A stretch of DNA of 64,000 nt from Rhodopseudomonas telluris (GTDB lineage Bacteria; Pseudomonadota; Alphaproteobacteria; Rhizobiales; Xanthobacteraceae): positions 620,001 to 684,000 of the forward strand of contig NZ_JBHLWM010000001.1 in the NCBI RefSeq assembly GCF_042432815.1, given 5' to 3'. The position numbers and the translations under genes are program-made. The notes under the pieces were generated by a model that did no database searches, had not been told where the DNA came from, and worked only from the letters and a program-made list of their open reading frames with translations. This document shows, piece after piece, positions 26,624-35,800 of the stretch; positions within the stretch are counted from its first letter, which is position 1; each line of letters begins with the position of its first letter.

Positions 26624-27397
26624 ATGTGCGGACGCTTTGTCATTACTTCTGCACCGGCAGCCATTCGCGAGGCCTTCGCCTATGTGGATCAGCCAAACTT
26701 CCCGGCGCGCTACAACATCGCGCCCACCCAACCCATTCCTGTCGTGATCCTCGACGGTGGTGCGCGTCGATTCCGGCTGATGCGGTGGGGATTTCTGCCG
26801 TCCTGGGTGAAAGATCCGAAGGCGTTTGCGCTGGTGATCAATGCCCGCGCCGAAACCGTGTTCGAGAAGCCCGCGTTCCGCAACGCGATCCGGCGTCGCC
26901 GCTGTCTCGTTCCGACAGATGGCTACTACGAGTGGAGGGCGATCGGCTCACGCAAGCAGCCCTATTTTATTCAGCCGCAGGGCGGCGGGCCGATCGGTTT
27001 CGCCGGCGTCTGGGAGACCTGGGTGGGCTCCAATGGCGAGGAACTCGACACGGTCGCGATCGTGACCACTGCGGCCGAAGGCAGGATGACCGAGCTGCAC
27101 GACCGCGTGCCCGTCACGATCGCGCCCGACGACTATGCGTGTTGGCTCGACGCCGATGAAACGGATGTCGAAGGCGTCGCCGGATTACTTCGCTCGCCGC
27201 CGGACGGCCTGTTCGTCTGGTGCGCGGTGTCCAGCGCTGTCAACCGCGTCGCCAACGACAACCCGCAACTGATCCTGCCGATTTCGGACGAGGAGGCGCA
27301 GGCCGTCCAGGCCCGGGCACCGAAACCGCCGGCGGCGAAGCGCGCCGGGCGGGCGAAGCTGCCGACGGAAGACAGCGGGCAGGGCTCGTTTTTTTGA
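26624..27397 (+). CDS. SOS response-associated peptidase (SRAP/YedK) family protein
   Basis: A 257-residue protein starting MCGRFVIT. After Met removal Cys2 is the catalytic residue that forms a thiazolidine crosslink with abasic sites in single-stranded DNA (HMCES/YedK family). Other conserved parts are RYNIAPTQ, NARAETVFEKPAFRN, GYYEWR and the histidine in LHDRVPVT. The C-terminal about 30 residues are Lys/Pro/Ala-rich. ATG 26624 is dictated by the invariant MCGRF. No GTTC-N7-GTTC LexA box is seen upstream. Confidence 0.93.
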   Translation: MCGRFVITSAPAAIREAFAYVDQPNFPARYNIAPTQPIPVVILDGGARRFRLMRWGFLPSWVKDPKAFALVINARAETVFEKPAFRNAIRRRRCLVPTDGYYEWRAIGSRKQPYFIQPQGGGPIGFAGVWETWVGSNGEELDTVAIVTTAAEGRMTELHDRVPVTIAPDDYACWLDADETDVEGVAGLLRSPPDGLFVWCAVSSAVNRVANDNPQLILPISDEEAQAVQARAPKPPAAKRAGRAKLPTEDSGQGSFF

Positions 27398-27536
27398 ACG
27401 CTTCCTCGGCCCTGTTGGCGACCTCGGGCATCCACGTCAATTTGTTCGACGACTTAGCGAAGTGTGCGCCTGCCAGCCAAGGGCGCCAAGGCGTCCTTCG
27501 CGCCGTGGCTTGTGCTGCCGACTTTCTTCTCGGTGA

Positions 27537-28964
27537 CTACACGACCTTGCCAGGGTTCATGATGCCGTGCGGATCGAGCAGCGACTTGATCGAGCGCATC
27601 AGTTCCATCGCGGTGGGGTCCTTCACGCTCGGGAGCTCGTCGCGCTTCATCACGCCGATGCCGTGTTCGGCCGAGATCGATCCGCCATGCCGCAGCACGA
27701 TCGCGAACACGACGCTGTTGACCTCGTGCCAGCGCGCGAGAAATTCGGCTTTATCGGCGTCCACCGGCTGGCTGACATTGTAGTGGATGTTGCCGTCGCC
27801 GAGATGGCCGAATGGCACCGGCCGTGCGCCGGGGATCAGCTCGATCACCGCCGCGTTCGCCTCTGTGATGAAGGCCGGAACCGCGGCGACCGGGACCGAG
27901 ATGTCGTGCTTGATCGAGCCACCTTCCGGCTTCTGCGCCGGCGAGATCTCCTCGCGTAGTTTCCAGAAAGCTTCCTGTTGCTGTAGCGACGCGGCGATCG
28001 CCGCGTCATCGACAATGCCGTCCTCGAAACCCCGTTCGAGAATCGCCTCGAGGGCGCCGCGCGCGGCCTCGCGCATCGACGACAGCTCCATCAGCACGTA
28101 CCACGGATAGCGGCTCTCCAGTGGGTCTCGGTTATGGGCGTGGCGCACCGAGAAATCGAGCGCGATCTCGGCGATCAGTTCGAAGCTGGTGAGATGGCCC
28201 GCGGCTTCTCGCTGGGCGATGCAGAGCAATTGCAGCGCGGCCTCGGGCGACTGCAGTCCGACGAATGCGGTTTCCACCGCCCGTGGCTTCGGAAACAGCT
28301 TCAGCGTCGCAGCCGTGATGATGCCGAGCGTCCCTTCGGCGCCGATGAACAGGTCGCGCAGGTCGTAGCCGGTGTTGTCCTTTTTCAACTTCGACAGCAG
28401 GTTCAGCACGCGGCCGTCGGCGAGGACGACTTCCACGCCGAGCGCCATGTCGCGGGCCAACCCGTAGGCGAGCGCGGCAGTGCCGCCGGCATTGGTCGCC
28501 AGATTGCCGCCGATGGTGCAACTTCCCTGCGCGCCGAGCGACAGCGGAAACAGCCGGTCGATATTCGCGGCGCGCTCCTGCGCGGTCTGCAGAATGACTC
28601 CGGCTTCGACCGTCATGGTATTCGACGCGAGGTCGATTTCCCGGATCTTGTCCATCCGCTTCAACGAGATCACGACCTCGCCATTGTGCGGCGTCTGGCC
28701 GCCGACAAGCCCGGTATTGCCGCCCTGTGGCACCAGAGCGACGCGCGTGTCGTGCGCGAGCTTGCAGATCGCCGCGACTTCCGCAGTCGATCCCGGACGC
28801 AGCACCAACGGCGACCGGCCGTGATACAGATTGCGCTCCTCGGTGACGTAAGCCTCGAGTTCGATCGGATCCGTCAGGGCATGCCTGTCGCCGACGATTG
28901 CCGCAAAGCGCGCGATCAGGTCGGAGGACAGAGCCTCGGGCGAGTGCGGGGCGACGATGTTCAT
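27537..28964 (-). CDS. FAD-binding oxidoreductase, GlcD/D-2-hydroxyacid dehydrogenase type
   Basis: A 475-residue flavoprotein. The N-terminal PCMH-type FAD-binding domain holds VALVPQGGNTGLVGGQTP and SLGAQGSCTIGGNLATNAGG, with LKKDNTGYDLRDLFIGAEGT after it. The C-terminal FAD-oxidase domain ends with PVPFGHLGDGNIHYNV and SAEHGIGVMKRDEL. These features match D-lactate, glycolate and D-2-hydroxyglutarate dehydrogenases, which oxidise 2-hydroxyacids and pass electrons to a carrier. Substrate cannot be told from sequence. A degenerate repeat separates it from the Sua5 gene upstream. Confidence 0.9.
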   Translation of the reverse strand: MNIVAPHSPEALSSDLIARFAAIVGDRHALTDPIELEAYVTEERNLYHGRSPLVLRPGSTAEVAAICKLAHDTRVALVPQGGNTGLVGGQTPHNGEVVISLKRMDKIREIDLASNTMTVEAGVILQTAQERAANIDRLFPLSLGAQGSCTIGGNLATNAGGTAALAYGLARDMALGVEVVLADGRVLNLLSKLKKDNTGYDLRDLFIGAEGTLGIITAATLKLFPKPRAVETAFVGLQSPEAALQLLCIAQREAAGHLTSFELIAEIALDFSVRHAHNRDPLESRYPWYVLMELSSMREAARGALEAILERGFEDGIVDDAAIAASLQQQEAFWKLREEISPAQKPEGGSIKHDISVPVAAVPAFITEANAAVIELIPGARPVPFGHLGDGNIHYNVSQPVDADKAEFLARWHEVNSVVFAIVLRHGGSISAEHGIGVMKRDELPSVKDPTAMELMRSIKSLLDPHGIMNPGKVV

Positions 28965-28980
28965 GATGTTTCCTCTTCCC

Positions 28981-29070
28981 TGTCGTTGCGAGGAGCCGAG
29001 CGGCGAAGCAATGCGGAGCGCCTATCAGGCGGTTCTCGATGGCTTCGCGCCGCTCGCGACGACGCAATGA
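28981..29070. repeat. degenerate family D repeat
   Basis: GTCGTTGCGAGGAGCCGAGC and GGCGAAGCAATGCG return imperfectly as GGCTTCGCGCCGCTCGCGAC and GACGCAATGA. It resembles the units at 1450 and 47502 but has decayed. Confidence 0.55.
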
Positions 29071-29086
29071 TTTGTTGGTCCGGTCT

Positions 29087-30070
29087 TCATGGGCGCGGCG
29101 CGGCGGCGCGGCGCAGGCGATCGTTGATCGCCTCACCAAGGCCGTGCGTTGGAATCGGCATCACTGCGATCGCGCGCGCTTCGACCTCATCGAGAGCACG
29201 CAGCGCGCCGAACAGACGGGCCGCGGCTTCAGCGAGATCGCCGCGCGTAGATAGATTGCGCACCGCGACGGCCGTTTCTGCACCCGGAGGCAGGTCGGGA
29301 CCAAACGCCAGCAGGGCTTCGCCCGACTCGACGGTCGTCGCCTCGAGACGCACGCGGGCACGCGGCGCGTAGTGCGATGCCAGCATCCCAGGCGCGACCG
29401 GCGCACGGCCGGCATCAGGGATTGCCATGGGTGTGCTAAGCGTCCGCCCCAGCACACGCTCGATCGCCTCGCGCGGCACACCTCCGGGACGTAGCAGCAC
29501 GGGTACGCCGAGGCAGCCGATGATCGTGGATTCGACCCCGACCATCACAGGGCCGCCGTCGACGATGACGTCGATGCGCCCGTCGAGGTCCGCTGCGACA
29601 TGGGCCGCTGTGGTCGGGGAGACGTGGCCGGAGCGGTTGGCGGAGGGCGCAACGACCGGTCCTCCGAATGCTCGTAGGATCGACTGTGCCACCGGATGCG
29701 CGGGCACGCGCAGGGCCACGCTAACGAGTCCGGCGGTGGCGAGATCGCAAACCGAACAATTCGTTGCCTTGGGCAGGACCAGCGTCAGCGGCCCAGGCCA
29801 AAAGGCCTCGGCCAATCGCAGTGACACCTCGTCGAGTTTGGCGACCGCGCGCGCTGCAGCCAGATCGGCAACGTGGGCGATCAGAGGGTTGAATGACGGC
29901 CTTCCCTTGGCGGCGTAGAGCCGCGCGACGGCGTCGGCGTTGGTGGCATCCGCGCCCAGCCCATAGACCGTCTCGGTCGGGAACGCGACCAGGCTGCCGC
30001 CTCGCAAGGCGTGCGCGGCAGCCTCGGCATCCCCGGCGGTCAGTCTGGTGGTGGTCAGGTCGAGCATCAT
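29087..30070 (-). CDS. tsaC: L-threonylcarbamoyladenylate synthase (Sua5 type)
   Basis: About 327 residues. The N-terminal YrdC domain has GGSLVAFPTETVYGLGADAT, AAKGRPSFNPLIAHV, PGPLTLVLP, VALRVPAHPVAQSIL and APSANRSGHVSPT. A C-terminal Sua5 domain of about 110 residues begins near APGMLASHYAPRA. The enzyme makes threonylcarbamoyl-AMP for the t6A37 tRNA modification. Starts at 30070 or 30067 are adjacent ATGs; a longer frame to 30151 exists but its extra N-terminus looks non-coding. Confidence 0.93.
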   Translation of the reverse strand: MMLDLTTTRLTAGDAEAAAHALRGGSLVAFPTETVYGLGADATNADAVARLYAAKGRPSFNPLIAHVADLAAARAVAKLDEVSLRLAEAFWPGPLTLVLPKATNCSVCDLATAGLVSVALRVPAHPVAQSILRAFGGPVVAPSANRSGHVSPTTAAHVAADLDGRIDVIVDGGPVMVGVESTIIGCLGVPVLLRPGGVPREAIERVLGRTLSTPMAIPDAGRAPVAPGMLASHYAPRARVRLEATTVESGEALLAFGPDLPPGAETAVAVRNLSTRGDLAEAAARLFGALRALDEVEARAIAVMPIPTHGLGEAINDRLRRAAAPRP

Positions 30071-30306
30071 GCCCGGTTCATATCGCAATTCGCGCAGATG
30101 CGAAGTAGCAAAGTCGACGCGCTGCGCTGCATCACACGCGGGAGACGTCATGATCGAAATGGATCAGGTGCTCGCCCAAATCGCGAAGCCTTCCTCCGCG
30201 CACGCGTGAAATCCCGTTTGAAGAAGGTCGAAAGAGGCCGTGCGACGGACTTGCAACGCGTTCCAATATAGAGTGAGGATGGATTGTTCACACAGGCGCT
30301 TATCCG

Positions 30307-31209
30307 ATGCAACTCAACCCGCTGCTTCATGCCGAACGCGTCACCGGCCGCAGGCAATCCGCTCTGATCGATCTTTGGTCAACGACAGGATTTGCCGCTG
30401 CAGTGAGCGAAGTGACGGGCCCGCATCTCTATGAGTTCGGCGAGCTACCGGTCCCGACGGTCGCGATCACGTTGTATGACGTTCGCCGTCATGTCCTGAT
30501 CGAGAACGGCAAGGTGCGGCGCGACGCGCCGGTCCATGCCGGGCGATTTCGCATCGGCCAGCCCGGGCGACGGGTAGTGGTCGATGCCGTGCCCGACACC
30601 AATCAGGGCAAGCTGTTGCTGTTGTATCTGGGCGAGCCGCTGCTCAGGGATGTCGGGCGTTCCCTCGGCGCAGCCGATGCGATCGCGCTGCGGGACACCG
30701 CTTGGGATGTCGACGATGCGCTGCTCGAAGCGTCGGCCAAGCGTCTCGTCGAGGCCAGCGAGAGCGGTGGACGGCCGAACGCGTTGCTGGCTGAGCAACT
30801 CGCCTACACGCTCGCCCTGCATCTGACGGATCGCTATTCGGCGCCGCGTTCGACCCCAGCCGAGCAAACCGCGCCGCTGGAAGGACCGGTGCGCGAGCGG
30901 ATCGCCGAGTTTGTCAGGTCGGATCCCGGAGCGCCGATCACCTTGGCGGCGATGGCGCAGGTTGCGGGCATGAGTCCGTCCAACTTCATCCGCAGCTTCA
31001 AGCGCTCCACCGGGATGACGCCGCATCGCTTCGTTGTCGAACAGCGGATAGCTGCCGCCAGACGATTGCTCGAGACGTCGGACCTTCCGATTGTCGAAAT
31101 CGCGCTGGGCGTCGGCTTCTCGTCGCAATCTCATTTCGGCGTCGCGTTCCGTCAGGTGACCGGCGAAAGCCCTGCGCGCTATCGCCGGCTGCAGCGTGGC
31201 CGCGAGTAA
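30307..31209 (+). CDS. AraC-family transcriptional regulator
   Basis: A 300-residue regulator. The N-terminal about 190 residues form the ligand-sensing part, resembling the cupin-like domain of AraC types. The C-terminal HTH_18 region has ITLAAMAQVAGMSPSNFIRS, FKRSTGMTPHRFVVEQRI and the second helix-turn-helix IVEIALGVGFSSQSHFGVAF. It stands 124 bases upstream of the MFS transporter gene on the same strand and probably controls the transporter/amidohydrolase pair. The inducer is unknown. Confidence 0.88.
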   Translation: MQLNPLLHAERVTGRRQSALIDLWSTTGFAAAVSEVTGPHLYEFGELPVPTVAITLYDVRRHVLIENGKVRRDAPVHAGRFRIGQPGRRVVVDAVPDTNQGKLLLLYLGEPLLRDVGRSLGAADAIALRDTAWDVDDALLEASAKRLVEASESGGRPNALLAEQLAYTLALHLTDRYSAPRSTPAEQTAPLEGPVRERIAEFVRSDPGAPITLAAMAQVAGMSPSNFIRSFKRSTGMTPHRFVVEQRIAAARRLLETSDLPIVEIALGVGFSSQSHFGVAFRQVTGESPARYRRLQRGRE

Positions 31210-31333
31210 TTTTTCGACAGAAAGCCGCCGTCTCCACGGTCAGCTGACAATTTTCCGGCAGACGCGTCCTCTCGATTGATAAATTTGTCGCACACGAGCG
31301 ATCGCCCGGTGAAGGCGAGCGAGGGAGGATACG

Positions 31334-32620
31334 ATGACGACATCTTCGAGCACGGTCGCGCCGATCGCGGATACCAGCCTGACCGGCTTCTACAAAGACA
31401 TGACCGTTCCCGAGAAGCGCACCTTCTGGGCCTGCGCGACGGGCTGGGCGCTCGACGGCATGGATTTCATGATCTACCCGCTGGTGATCGGGACGATCAT
31501 CGCGCTGTGGAAAGTCGACGCCGGCTCGGCCGGCCTCGCGGGCACGGTGACGCTGCTCGCTTCCGCTGTTGGCGGCTGGGCCGCGGGCTATCTGGCCGAT
31601 CGGATCGGCCGAGTCCGCACGCTGCAACTCACCATCATCTGGTTCTCGCTGTTCTCGCTGCTGTGCGCGTTCGCGCAGAACTTCGAACAATTGCTGATCC
31701 TGCGTGCGCTGCTCGGCTTCGGTTTCGGCGGTGAGTGGGCGGCCGGCGCGGTGCTGATCGGCGAGACCATCCGTCCGCAATATCGTGGCCGTGCAGTCGG
31801 CTCGGTGCAGTCGGGCTGGGCGGTTGGCTGGGGCATGGCGGTGCTGGCGCAAGCCGCGCTGTTCTCGCTGCTGCCGCCCGAGCAGGCGTGGCGCTGGATG
31901 TTCGCGATCGGCGCGCTGCCGGCGCTGCTGGTGCTGTATCTGCGTGCCTATGTGAAGGAGCCGGAAGTCGCGGCGCAAACCCGCGCCAGGATCACGGCGG
32001 CGGGCGGCAGCCGTTCGATCCTCGCGATCTTCCAGGGGCGTATTCTGAAGACGACGATCCTGGCCTCGCTGGTCGCCACCGGATGTCAGGGCGGTTACTA
32101 CGCGATCACCTTCTGGGTGCCGCGCTTCCTGACGACCGAGCGCAAGCTCTCGATCGTCGGTTCGACCGGCTATCTGGCGACGCTGATTGTCGGGTCTTTC
32201 GTCGGTTATCTGGTCGGCGCCTGGTTCGCTGATCGGTTCGGCCGCCGCAGCCTGTTCCTCACCTTCTCGCTGGGCGCGATGGTGGTGGTGCTGGCCTATA
32301 CCCAGCTTCCGCTGTCGAACGAGATGCTGTGGGTGCTGGGCTTCCCGCTCGGCTTCTTCGCTTCCGGCTATTTCTCCGGCATGGGCGCGTTTCTGACCGA
32401 GCTTTTTCCGACCAGCCTGCGCGGCTCGGGACAGGGCTTCTGCTATAATTTCGGCCGCGGCGTCGGCGCGCTGTTTCCGTTCCTGGTCGGCTATCTGTCG
32501 CAAGTGACCACGTTGGCGAACGCTATTTGTCTGTTTGCGATGTTCGCCTATGTGCTGTTCTTCGCGGCGGCCTACGCGCTGCCGGAAACCCGCGGCACCG
32601 TGCTCAGCGCCGATGAGTGA
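31334..32620 (+). CDS. MFS transporter of the carboxylate/aromatic acid type
   Basis: A 428-residue, 12-TM transporter. Motif A is GYLADRIGRVRTLQL after TM2, and LLGFGFGGEWAAGAVLIGET marks TM4 of the sialate:H+ and aromatic-acid:H+ symporter families. The second half repeats motif A as AWFADRFGRRSLFL. The N-terminal MDFMIYPLVIG resembles NanT/JEN-type and benzoate-type carriers. GAGGGAGGATACG precedes the ATG. It overlaps the amidohydrolase gene by eight bases, so the substrate is probably that enzyme's substrate or precursor. Confidence 0.87.
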   Translation: MTTSSSTVAPIADTSLTGFYKDMTVPEKRTFWACATGWALDGMDFMIYPLVIGTIIALWKVDAGSAGLAGTVTLLASAVGGWAAGYLADRIGRVRTLQLTIIWFSLFSLLCAFAQNFEQLLILRALLGFGFGGEWAAGAVLIGETIRPQYRGRAVGSVQSGWAVGWGMAVLAQAALFSLLPPEQAWRWMFAIGALPALLVLYLRAYVKEPEVAAQTRARITAAGGSRSILAIFQGRILKTTILASLVATGCQGGYYAITFWVPRFLTTERKLSIVGSTGYLATLIVGSFVGYLVGAWFADRFGRRSLFLTFSLGAMVVVLAYTQLPLSNEMLWVLGFPLGFFASGYFSGMGAFLTELFPTSLRGSGQGFCYNFGRGVGALFPFLVGYLSQVTTLANAICLFAMFAYVLFFAAAYALPETRGTVLSADE

Positions 32621-33515
32621 GCCTGTGACCTCGACGGATCCGGCTCCGGCCTGTCCAGGGCCCGATCCGTCGCCGCGCCCGCCGACTCGCTTCGTCGTGC
32701 CGCCGGGAGCCGTCGACACCCACGCCCATGTCATCGGGCTGCCGCCGGCCTATCCGTTCGTCGAAGGCCGCAGCTACACGCCGCCGGCGGCGACAACGGA
32801 GGCCTATCTGGCGATGCTCGACGCCACCGGCATGACCTATGGCGTGCTGGTGCAGGTCAGCGTGCACGGCACCGACAACCGGCTGCTATTGGAAACGCTG
32901 CGGGCCCATCCGGACCGGCTGAAGGGAATCGCGGTGATCCCGCTCGGTCTGTCGGACAAGGAGCTGGCGGCGCTGAAGGACGCCGGCATTGTCGGCCTTC
33001 GCCTCAACATCCTGTATGGCGGTGGCATCGGGTTCGAACGCGTCGGCGAATACGCGGCGATGGCCAAGGACCTGGGATGGCACCTGCAGTTCCTGATCGA
33101 CGCCAAAGACCTCGTGCCGCTGGCGCCGCAGCTCGGACGGCTGCCGGTGCCCTTCATCGTCGACCACTGGGGCCACTTCCCGGTGGCACGCGGCATCGAT
33201 GATCCGGGCTTCCAGACGCTGGTGTCGCTGGTGCGGGACGGGGCCTGGGTGAAGCTGTCGGGCGCCTATCGCAACACGGTCGCTGGTTTCCCCTATGCCG
33301 ACACGATCCCGTTCGCGCGGCTGCTGCACGAGACCGCGCCCGATCGTTGCGTCTGGGGCAGTGACTGGCCGCATGTCGCGACCTGGCAGCACATGATGAA
33401 TGTCGGCGATCTGCTCGATCTGCTCGCCGACTGGGTGCCCGACGCCGCTGCCCGCGATCGCGTACTGGCCGAAAACGCGCAGCGTTTTTATGGCTTTACG
33501 CCCGTTCTGAGCTGA
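32613..33515 (+). CDS. amidohydrolase-2 family metal-dependent hydrolase
   Basis: A 300-residue TIM-barrel hydrolase. PPGAVDTHAHVIGLPPAYPF is the metal-binding HxH start near residue 33. Later come VQVSVHGTDNRLLLE, LPVPFIVDHWGHFPVARG and CVWGSDWPHVATW with the barrel-end Asp. This resembles 2-pyrone-4,6-dicarboxylate lactonase (LigI) and related ring-opening enzymes. The overlap with the transporter stop fixes ATG 32613. A role in uptake and hydrolysis of a lactone or aromatic breakdown product is inferred. Confidence 0.85.
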   Translation: MSEPVTSTDPAPACPGPDPSPRPPTRFVVPPGAVDTHAHVIGLPPAYPFVEGRSYTPPAATTEAYLAMLDATGMTYGVLVQVSVHGTDNRLLLETLRAHPDRLKGIAVIPLGLSDKELAALKDAGIVGLRLNILYGGGIGFERVGEYAAMAKDLGWHLQFLIDAKDLVPLAPQLGRLPVPFIVDHWGHFPVARGIDDPGFQTLVSLVRDGAWVKLSGAYRNTVAGFPYADTIPFARLLHETAPDRCVWGSDWPHVATWQHMMNVGDLLDLLADWVPDAAARDRVLAENAQRFYGFTPVLS

Positions 33516-33636
33516 GTCACGTTCGTTGACGCCGTCGCCCCCGTCTGCGGACGGCGGCTTGGATAAAATCCTCGAATTGTCCCCATAGGAACGCTTGCGA
33601 AGCCGGAAGGCGGACGCTATAAGCCGGCCACCTTGT

Positions 33637-33713
33637 CGGAGTGTGGCTCAGCCCGGTAGAGCACTGCGTTCGGGACGCAGGGGTCGCAGGTTCGAATCCT
33701 GCCACTCCGACCA
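33637..33713 (+). tRNA. tRNA-Pro(CGG)
   Basis: A 77-base cloverleaf. The acceptor CGGAGTG pairs with CACTCCG before ACCA, the anticodon stem CTGCG/CGCAG encloses the loop TTCGGGA with anticodon CGG at 33671-33673, and the T-arm is CAGGTTCGAATCCTG. The CCA end is encoded. Confidence 0.97.
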
Positions 33714-33902
33714 AGATTTCCCCGAAAAATCATCAGTCTGCACCCCCGGTGGCGAAGCCACGGGGCTCGTAAGATTGTCCTGCTTTTTGCACCCCGGTCG
33801 CGCCGCGGGTGCCCTTCATGTCGCTACGCCATGCGCTGGCGAGCCTGTTCACTGTCGCCGTTTTCCGGCTATGCAGGAGGCAGATCTCGCCAAGAGGATG
33901 AC

Positions 33903-34883
33903 ATGAAAGCAGTCGTGGTCGACGATTTTAGCCGCATCGAGAATATCGGCATCAAGGATGTGCCAGAACCTTTTCTCGCGCCCGGCATGGTGCGGGTCCG
34001 CATCCAGGCGGCCGCGGTGGGCTTCGTCGACGGGCTCAAGGTGCAAGGGCTTTATCAGACCAAAGATCCGTTGCCTTTCACGCCCGGAACGGAATTCTCT
34101 GGCGTCGTCGATCAGGCGGCCGATGGCGTGTCCGCGCCGCTGCCGGGGACACCGGTCATCGGGATGGCCCGGAACGGCGGTCTCGCCGAATACATCTGTG
34201 TGCCGGCGACGGATCTGATGGTGGCCCCCGAAGGGCTCGCGCCAGAGATCGGCGCCTCGTTCTTCGCCAACTATCTGACGGGTCTCTATGCGTTGCGCTA
34301 CCGCGCGCGGCTTCAGGCCGGCGACATCCTGCTGGTTCTCGGTGCTGCCGGAGGTGTCGGCATTGCGGCGGTGCAGATCGGCAAGCTGCTCGGCGCGCGG
34401 GTCATCGCGGCGGCTTCAACCGAGGAGAAACGCCAGTTCGCCATCGAACACGGCGCCGATGCGGCCGTCGACTACACCCGCGCGGACTGGCGCGACCAGT
34501 TGAAAGAGCTTACGGGCGGGCACGGCCCCGACGTGATCTACGATCCGGTCGGCGGTGAGGTGAGTCTGCAGGCCTTCCGCTCGATCGCCTGGAACGGGCG
34601 CCACCTCGTGGTCGGCTTTGCGGCCGGCACGATCCCGGCGCTGCCGTTCAACCTGCCGCTGCTCAAGGGCGGCGCGCTGCTCGGCGTCGATCTGGCCCAG
34701 ATCGCTCGTCGAGAGTCGGCGGTGCGTGACGAGGCGATGCGGCAGCTGTTTGCCTGGCTGCGCGATGGTGAACTCGTGCCTGTCGTCGGCCGGGTGTTTC
34801 CGTTCGCGGAGTTTCGCGATGCCTTCACGGCGATGACGACGCGCGCGGCGCTCGGCAAGATGGTGGTCAGGATCGGCGCGTAG
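33903..34883 (+). CDS. zinc-free NADPH:quinone oxidoreductase-type MDR protein
   Basis: A 326-residue enzyme. The N-terminus has VRIQAAAVGFVDGLKVQGLY and TPGTEFSGVVDQA; the nucleotide-binding motif LVLGAAGGVGIAAVQIGKLL is near residue 145, followed by AASTEEKRQFAIEHGADAAV and VIYDPVGG. It lacks zinc ligands, like crotonyl/quinone reductases. ATG 33903 follows an AGAGGATGAC ribosome site, so the longer frame from 33831 is not used. Substrate is unknown. It is a single gene after the tRNA. Confidence 0.85.
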   Translation: MKAVVVDDFSRIENIGIKDVPEPFLAPGMVRVRIQAAAVGFVDGLKVQGLYQTKDPLPFTPGTEFSGVVDQAADGVSAPLPGTPVIGMARNGGLAEYICVPATDLMVAPEGLAPEIGASFFANYLTGLYALRYRARLQAGDILLVLGAAGGVGIAAVQIGKLLGARVIAAASTEEKRQFAIEHGADAAVDYTRADWRDQLKELTGGHGPDVIYDPVGGEVSLQAFRSIAWNGRHLVVGFAAGTIPALPFNLPLLKGGALLGVDLAQIARRESAVRDEAMRQLFAWLRDGELVPVVGRVFPFAEFRDAFTAMTTRAALGKMVVRIGA

Positions 34884-34895
34884 TTTCACGCGCCA

Positions 34896-35051
34896 CTATT
34901 GCGTGAGAAACAGCGACGTCGCCACGACGATCGTGACGACGATCGCCGTGACCGTGCCGCCTGTCCGCAGCGCGCCGATCGACCGCATCGCCGCGGCGAA
35001 CACGATGATGATGGCGGTGACGACGATCAATCCCCATTGCGCTTCGGTCAT
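34896..35051 (-). CDS. small two-helix membrane protein (51 aa)
   Basis: A minus-strand gene with ATG 35051 after GGAGGCC. Residues about 6-22 (GLIVVTAIIIVFAAAM) and 32-48 (GTVTAIVVTIVVATSLF) are hydrophobic and separated by RSIGALRTG, so it should be a hairpin membrane protein. It ends 13 bases from the end of the convergent MDR gene and lies upstream of norE on the opposite strand. It is unrecognised; a link to the nor locus is only by position. Confidence 0.6.
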   Translation of the reverse strand: MTEAQWGLIVVTAIIIVFAAAMRSIGALRTGGTVTAIVVTIVVATSLFLTQ

Positions 35052-35108
35052 GGCGGCCTCCGGTCGGCGTAACGTGGCGAGACCCTAGCGGCCGCGGGTC
35101 GATCGTGT

Positions 35109-35122
35109 TTGCCGCAGCACAA
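35109..35122 (+). promoter_or_regulatory. NnrR/FNR-type box upstream of norE
   Basis: TTGCC-GCAG-CACAA fits the TTGCG-N4-CACAA motif described for NnrR targets in Rhodobacter, with one mismatch. It lies 80 bases before the norE start, a distance suited to an activator. It is the partner of the stronger site at 36079. Confidence 0.55.
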
Positions 35123-35202
35123 CCTTTCGGGCGATCGGCGGAAAATGCCGCGAGCTTGTGCCGCGACAAACGGCGAGTCGGATCGACCGTTACGGTCGCG
35201 CC

Positions 35203-35796
35203 ATGACCTCCTGTCCCCCTGCGACCATGGCCGACGTGCCGACGGCGGCGTCCGAAGCCTCCGTGCTGGACTCGCTGCCCGGCCATCCGATGATCTGGCT
35301 GCTGATCTTCAGCGAACTCGCCGCGTTCGGCGCGCTGCTGGTGGCGTTTGCGGTGGCGAAGGCGCTCGACCCTACTACATTCGCAGCGGGGCAGGCGCAG
35401 CTCGATCCGTTGATCGCGTCTGTCAACACCCTTTGTCTGATCACGAGCGGCTGGTGTGCGGCCCGCGCCTGCGCCTCGGCCCAGGCCGACGCGCGCGCCG
35501 CCGCCCGGCGATGGCTCGCGGGCGCCGGCCTGCTCGGCGTTCTCTTCATCGCACTCAAGCTGGTCGAATATGCCGACGAGATCGGCCGCGGTATCGACGT
35601 CGAGACCAGTGCGTTCTTCACGCTGTACTTCCTGCTCACCGGTTTCCATCTGCTGCACGTCGTGCTCGGCCTCGTCATTCTCGCCGTTGTGGCCTGGCGT
35701 GCCGAGCCGGCCGATGTCGAGACCGGCGCCGCGTTCTGGCACATGGTCGACCTCGTCTGGCTGATGTTGGTCCCAATCATCTATCTGATGCGGTGA
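35203..35796 (+). CDS. norE: cytochrome c oxidase subunit III-like NorE
   Basis: A 197-residue, five-TM protein of the COX3 superfamily. It has PMIWLLIFSELAAFGALLVA, VNTLCLITSGWCAARA, FFTLYFLLTGFHLLHVVLGL and WHMVDLVWLMLVPIIYLM. NorE is an accessory membrane subunit for nitric oxide reductase activity in denitrifiers. ATG 35203 gives the usual length. It is followed by norF with a gap of four bases and by norCBQD. Confidence 0.92.
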   Translation: MTSCPPATMADVPTAASEASVLDSLPGHPMIWLLIFSELAAFGALLVAFAVAKALDPTTFAAGQAQLDPLIASVNTLCLITSGWCAARACASAQADARAAARRWLAGAGLLGVLFIALKLVEYADEIGRGIDVETSAFFTLYFLLTGFHLLHVVLGLVILAVVAWRAEPADVETGAAFWHMVDLVWLMLVPIIYLMR

Positions 35797-35800
35797 GGGG

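Noticed and set aside
33517..33714. A minus-strand open frame over the tRNA (MVGVAGFEPATPAS...)
   Set aside because: It is the antisense of tRNA-Pro; this peptide is a known artefact of tRNA regions.
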